DNA of 64,000 nt from Spinacia oleracea (Eukaryota; Streptophyta; Magnoliopsida; Caryophyllales; Amaranthaceae): positions 142,356,361 to 142,420,360 of the forward strand of contig NC_079492.1 of assembly GCF_020520425.1 (NCBI RefSeq), in the 5' to 3' direction. Under the pieces are notes generated by a model that saw only the letters and a program-made list of their open reading frames with translations, was not told the DNA's origin and did not search any database. Within the stretch, counting starts at the first letter, position 1. Each line of letters opens with the position of its first letter. This document shows, piece by piece, positions 59,304 through 64,000 of the stretch. Made by a program: the position numbers and the translations under genes.

Positions 59304-62300
59304 TTAGATATGTACTAATTGCCGGCGTATGGGATTTACTTGTAACCCATGCTTCATGTACATAGTCAATGCTAGCTTTGGTTCAACAATATGATTTCGC
59401 ACCACATTTACACGATATCGATAGATGATAGAGGCAGCAGTAAACTTCATTTGATAATAAGCAAATTCCTTCCCTAAACACAGTCGAGGTCCGCCATTGA
59501 AAGCGGTGAACTTATAAGCCGATTCATTCATGAATTTACCATCAATAAGCCACCTCTCTGGTTTGTACTCCCTACAATCCTTTCCCCAAATAGCTTCCAT
59601 TCTTCCCATTGAGTAGATTGAATACACTACTCTTGTTCCTTTCTTTAGCAATGTTCCATCAGGAAATACATCTTCTTCCATAACCTACAACATTTTTTCG
59701 ACGCATTTTAAAACCATTAGCATTTTAGAATGTCAAATTTGTCAAAAACTACCTTAAAAATTCGAGTTTTTTTGTAAAATATTATCTTATAAAAAAAAAT
59801 GTTGTATTTATGTTGTAAGATACTACATTTGGTAGGATTATGAACGTTGATTTAAGATTCCGAAATTGACTTACTAGATGTATCTTATGTGGTATGTAAC
59901 GGGAAAAAGGTAACTAAGTGGCACGTCAGATGCGTATGCTAAAGTTAATCCCGGTATTTTAAGTCAGCGTTCATAGTTCAGAAAAAAGTAGTATCTTACG
60001 ATTTAAATTTTTTAGTTATAACGTTTTGTTAGAAGGTAGTTTTTCACAAAAAAAAAAACGATCTTATAAGGTAGTTTTTGTTTTGTCTTTTAGAATATGT
60101 TATACTCCGTAGTAAGTATACCATCAAAGATGGTTTAAGGTTTCCCTACAAACCGCGCTTTTGAAATTTTGTGAAGGTTACAACGAAAATATTATAAAAT
60201 ATTTGTAAATTGTTGTTTTGAAATATTGTTCTCTATGAAATCCTTATAAAAATAAGTTTTGAATCACTTAAAACCGTAAAAAAAAAAATTATTAAAAGAG
60301 ATAGTTTTAAAATGAGAAAATCGTTAAATAATAGTGTTTCTACCACGAAAAAGTTATTTGTTTTGTAATATTTCCAATAAAAAAAATTAAAATCTATTAG
60401 CATACGTAGTACTTTCTCCGTATTTTTTTAAGAGATACACTTGCCTTTTCCGACCGTATTTTTTTAAGAGATGCACTTGCCATTTTTTGTAACTTATCAA
60501 CCCCACCATCTAATTAAATAATATATCTACTACACCTTATGACCCACCATCCAATTAAAAAAATAATTTTACAACTACACCCACCCCACCCCCACCCCCA
60601 CCCCCACTTGTTCAAAAGGACATGGTCCCCACAGTACTTACTTATTAAAATATCTACCCCAACTCCACTTCTTTTATTCTTCTTAAGACTCGTGCCCAAC
60701 CAAGTGTATCTCTTAAAAAAAATACGGAAGGAGTATTATTTACCTCTTTTTGATCGAGGGGCACTGAAGGGTAGAGCCTTAGAGACTCTGAAATAGCAGC
60801 ATGTAAGTATTCCATCTTTTTAATCTCTTCTGGTTGGAATATCTCCGGATCTTTAACAGTTTCTCTTTCCCTAATAATTCTAGAAACTTCTTCCAAAATC
60901 TTGTTCTCCACCTCGCTATGCTGATCAAGTAGCCAAAAAAACCAGCTTAAGGCCACTGATGAGGTATCTCTTCCAGCAAGTATAAGATTAACACAAATAT
61001 CTCTTAGAAACTTATCCGAAAACGGCTCTCCGGTGGTCTCATCGGTAAACCTCATTAACACAGCTAATAAATCAGATCTATCTTTCAAGTTTGTATATTC
61101 CATTTCCTGTTTCCGCATACTAATGACTTGATCAGCGAATTGATTAACCCCTTTAATCGATTCCTTAAGCTTCCTCTCCGAACCGAGGTTGAGATATCTC
61201 ATTATTTTCCATATCGATGTGGGAAAAAAGAATCGAAGAAGGATCGATTCGGTTGCTTGCTCAAATGCGCCGGCAAAAGGTATGTACGGTAGTCCTAGGG
61301 CAAGACAACCAGGATCAACCCCAAGTGCCATCATACAGACATTGTCAAATGTCAATCGAAGTAGAACATCTTGTAAGTCAATTGGGGTGGCCGTCTTTAA
61401 CGATTCCTCGAGAACTGGAAAGAGTCTGTTATGGACCAACTCAATCAATGATTTCTCCGTTAGCTGGCGAAAACGGAGGGAGTGGAACTCAGTGATTACC
61501 TGTTAGAAACTATGATTTAAATTACGATAACGAAAATACAGAAACTATTCAAAGCTAATCTACCACTAGGATTCCCTTAATTATGTGAACGGAATAATGT
61601 AAAATCATACATCATACATATTATTAACCTAATACTAGCATATCTTAATGCCCCATTTAGCCCAATAACTTAAACCCATATCATACTCAACATATGTAAA
61701 ACATAGGTTTATCTAAAGTCAAATAGGCAATGTTTGGTTTGGTGTAAAATATTTTAAGTGCAAAATAACTTTTCGAGGAAAACACAATTTCATACTTGTT
61801 TTCCTTTGTTGGTTTTTTAAAAGAAAATGGGAGAAGATGGTGAAGATTGGGGGAGAAGAAGGGAGAGGGAGGCTGGTGAGGAGGAAAGGTGGAAAAGTGG
61901 TTTCCCTTCCTTTCAAATTGAAAAGGTTTTCCTTTGAGGGAGTTGAAATATTGTTTTCATCACTTGACAAACTAAACAATGTAAAATGATTGAAAAGGGG
62001 AAAATTGTTTTCCACGAAAATATTTTACACCCTATTAAACGGAGCCTTAACAAAACACATTTCTTCCATGAATGAAAAAACTCACACATATATAAGATGA
62101 AGACTATATCTAACATTACCATCTTCCTCTGATGTTGCCACATGTGGTGATCTGCGTTAAAGATTCCATCTCCAAGTAAGTCTTCCATGATGGTTCGATA
62201 ACAACCACCCTTTGGGAAGTTTAAGAAGTTTGTCTTGAGTATGTGTTCGATGTTGCGAGGGTTGGTTGTTATGACAGAGTCGATGTTGCTGAGTTGAGGG

Positions 62301-62563
62301 CCTTTGAACTTAAATGTTCCATTCTGACGACGACGGCAAAGGATTTCTGTAAACCATTCGTAGACATTGTGATTGTGATTAATGGCTATCATTAAGGAAG
62401 GGAGCATTCCTACGAATGGCCATGTAGGTAATACTTGATACTTCTTTTGTCTTAGAGAATTTATGGTAATGAAGGCTACTATGGCGAGTAAGATCTCTAG
62501 CATTCCGATTTCGACCAAGGAGAAACTTTGCCAAGAGAAGAAAAATAACAAAGAAGAATTCAT
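59304..62563 (-). CDS. Cytochrome P450, CYP86B1-like very-long-chain fatty acid omega-hydroxylase
   Basis: ER-anchored monooxygenase; CYP86B1 makes C22-C24 omega-hydroxy and diacid monomers of suberin. Exons: 62563-62120, 61499-60744, 59684-59304, all GT-AG, phase 0, 526 aa. The ATG at 62563 gives an N-terminal anchor (LLAIVAFITI) and then the Pro-rich hinge LPTWPFVGMLPSL. P450 signatures: I-helix AGRDTSS, ExxR in ESLRLYP, PERW, and heme loop FNGGPRLCLG. CYP86-specific stretches are FHSLRFRQLTEKSL, DLQDVLLRLTFDNVCM and GRMEAIWGKDC. The C-terminal ALTMYMKHGLQVN matches my memory of CYP86B1 better than CYP86A. No defect is seen. Both introns carry MITEs, and the donor of exon 2 is 8 bp from one. 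Confidence 0.92.
59732..60087. mobile_element. Mutator-type MITE in P450 intron 2
   Basis: Ends GTCAAATTTGTCAAAAACTACC and GGTAGTTTTTGTTTTGTC are inverted and flanked by the perfect 9-bp TSD TTTTAGAAT (59723-59731 and 60088-60096). Internal blocks (ATGTTGTAAGAT, GATGTATCTTATGTG) match the element at 55697-56415. Confidence 0.88.
60412..60733. mobile_element. Stowaway-like MITE next to the P450 exon 2 donor
   Basis: Ends CTTTCTCCGTATTTTTTTAA and TTAAAAAAAATACGGAAGGAG are inverted, flanked by TA (60410-60411 and 60734-60735). A (CCCCCA)-type C-rich run lies inside (about 60585-60607). The TSD is 6 bp from the GT donor of P450 intron 2. Confidence 0.78.
61726..62047. mobile_element. hAT-like MITE in P450 intron 1
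   Basis: Left TTTGGTTTGGTGTAAAATATTTT and right AAAATATTTTACACCCTATTAAA form inverted ends. The internal GAAGATGGTGAAGATTGGGG block is shared with 23788-24111. TSD not resolved. Confidence 0.6.
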
Positions 62564-64000
62564 GATGTTATCTAGGCTTTTTGAATTGTTCGAGATGTAG
62601 GATAGCAAGTAGTGGATCGATGTTTAATTTGGTTGTTATCGATATGTTGATATGTTAGGATGACGAAGAATGATACTTGTAAATTGTTTTAAAAGCAAAT
62701 AATATTGGAAATATAGTCATATTTATTGTGCATAAAAGTGCTTAAGACCTTACTTTTATTTTTAAAGATTTTTCGTCGATAAGGTCGAAAACAGGTTTAA
62801 TCGGTTTAACCCATATTTTTTGGGTTGTTTGAGTTCAGAGAAACACAATTTTGGGGTCACAAATATTTGTTCAAAATCAAGTATTTTTGTGTAACTTTTG
62901 TATCAGGTTTTGGGTCAGGTCAGGTTAATTTTCTGTAGGTCAAATATACTCCAAAGAATATAAGTGCATGTACATGTAAAAAAAAAAAAAAAAACTCCTA
63001 CATTTTCCCATGAAGTTCGTATTCTCAATTACAGAGTATACTACGTACTCCCTCCGTCTCTTTTTGTTTTTTACGTTTTTCTTTTTGGGTGTTCCAAAAT
63101 GTTCTTTACATTTCTTTTTCTATCACACATAAATGATTTAATATTCTATCAAAATTTGTGTCTAATTATTATTTTAACCAATTAAATCCATTGAGTCATT
63201 TAATCTCTCACACTTTTCCATTAGGACAATAACTTTTTCTCATTTTCCCAATAACAGAATTTTGATAAGAGTGAAAACATTATAAATAAACGTAATATTT
63301 CTCGTTTACATTAAAAAACTCATAAGAATCATAATACACATTAATAAGTCGTTAAAACGCGTGCAAAATACCAAACGTAAAAAACAAAAAGAGACGGAGG
63401 GAGGATTATTTATGTTGTCAAATTTAGAAAACTTTGTCGCTTTTGCCAATAAATTCCTTTCTCATTTTGAATTAAACTTTTATGTAAAATTGTTGTGGTT
63501 GGCAACAACAACAAAGTAAAAGGTACGGAGTAAAATTGTTGTGGTTGGTAACGAAAACAAAGTAAAAGGTACGAATTATTTGTTTATAAAAAGGATAAGT
63601 TAGTTGGTAGAAGTTGAAACTTAAAAAAATGTTGTTGGAAAAAAAAAAATATATGCATGCAATCTTAAATGTTAAAATCAAAATGTATCCAATCTTGATA
63701 AAGATAATTAAACAAAAAGACAGCATTGAATAATTCTATCTCAAGTTCTCAAGCTTTATCTTTGATATCATTATCTTGGAATCCAATCGTGGCGACTGAT
63801 CAGTACTAAGCCAGGACAATACAATCCACGGGGATCTTTGCCAGGAATAATGTGATATCTGATCACTATCAGTGACCGAGCTCTGTCTTTGTTAGCTGTG
63901 ATAAACGTTGACGTTTTCATACTTGTTCCGTCTCTAAGTTTCGTTTGTTTTTACTTAAAAAACTTTTTCGAAAAACGATTTTTCCATTATTGTTTGTTTA
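62564..64000. other. Upstream region of CYP86B and right edge of the window
   Basis: No supported gene. The first few hundred bases to the left serve as the P450 promoter. It contains the MITE at 63048-63405, and about 63486-63578 holds two copies of a ~46-bp unit (AAAATTGTTGTGGTTGG...AAAGGTACG). Confidence 0.5.
63048..63405. mobile_element. Stowaway-like MITE upstream of CYP86B
   Basis: CTCCCTCCGTCTCTTTTTG and CAAAAAGAGACGGAGGGAG are inverted ends, with TA on the left. It is a close copy of the FAR intron element at 25829-26175. Confidence 0.75.

Overview
This window is plant nuclear DNA. Genes have GT-AG introns in AT-rich non-coding sequence, and about half the window is nested transposable elements: Ty1/copia, Ty3/gypsy, LINE, CACTA, Mutator-like, Helitron-like, hAT-like and Stowaway-like. 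The frequent 'tactccgta/tacggagta' MITE edges recall Caryophyllales (spinach/beet-like) genomes, but that is an impression and not a species call.

Layout. 1-1669: 3' two exons of an expansin (+), with a 55-bp tandem repeat and a CACTA-type MITE in its intron. 3132-3657: Helitron-like element. 4128-13293: young Sirevirus-like copia element with almost identical LTRs and a TTAAC target-site duplication (TSD), inserted inside an older MITE. 13822-17832: second copia element, antisense, with internal deletions and a large heptamer array in its LTR. 19090-19256: solo LTR. 19891-20880: DUF1191 membrane protein (+). 23165-34296: ten-exon fatty acyl-CoA reductase (+) whose introns hold many small transposons, a LINE fragment and Mutator-like elements. 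34471-46061: almost intact Tat-lineage gypsy element that also carries a six-exon antisense gene. 47222-54283: degraded copia element split by a non-autonomous CACTA element and joined to a LINE fragment. 54529-57117: GPAT5/7-like glycerol-3-phosphate acyltransferase (-). 59304-62563: CYP86B1-like cytochrome P450 (-).

Biology. The three host enzymes at 23-63 kb all match steps of aliphatic suberin (or related root/seed-coat lipid polyester) synthesis. A FAR makes primary fatty alcohols, a CYP86B omega-hydroxylates very-long-chain acyl groups, and a GPAT5-type sn-2 acyltransferase puts acyl groups on glycerol 3-phosphate. FAR and GPAT are convergent. Removing the gypsy element and the copia/CACTA/LINE block would leave about 1.6 kb between their stop codons. 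GPAT and CYP86B lie head-to-tail on the same strand. Co-location of three genes of one polymer pathway is the most interesting feature of the window. Whether it is a functional cluster or chance cannot be decided from sequence alone.

All exon coordinates come from reading splice signals and protein similarity by eye. Family names come from motif recognition; no database search was run.
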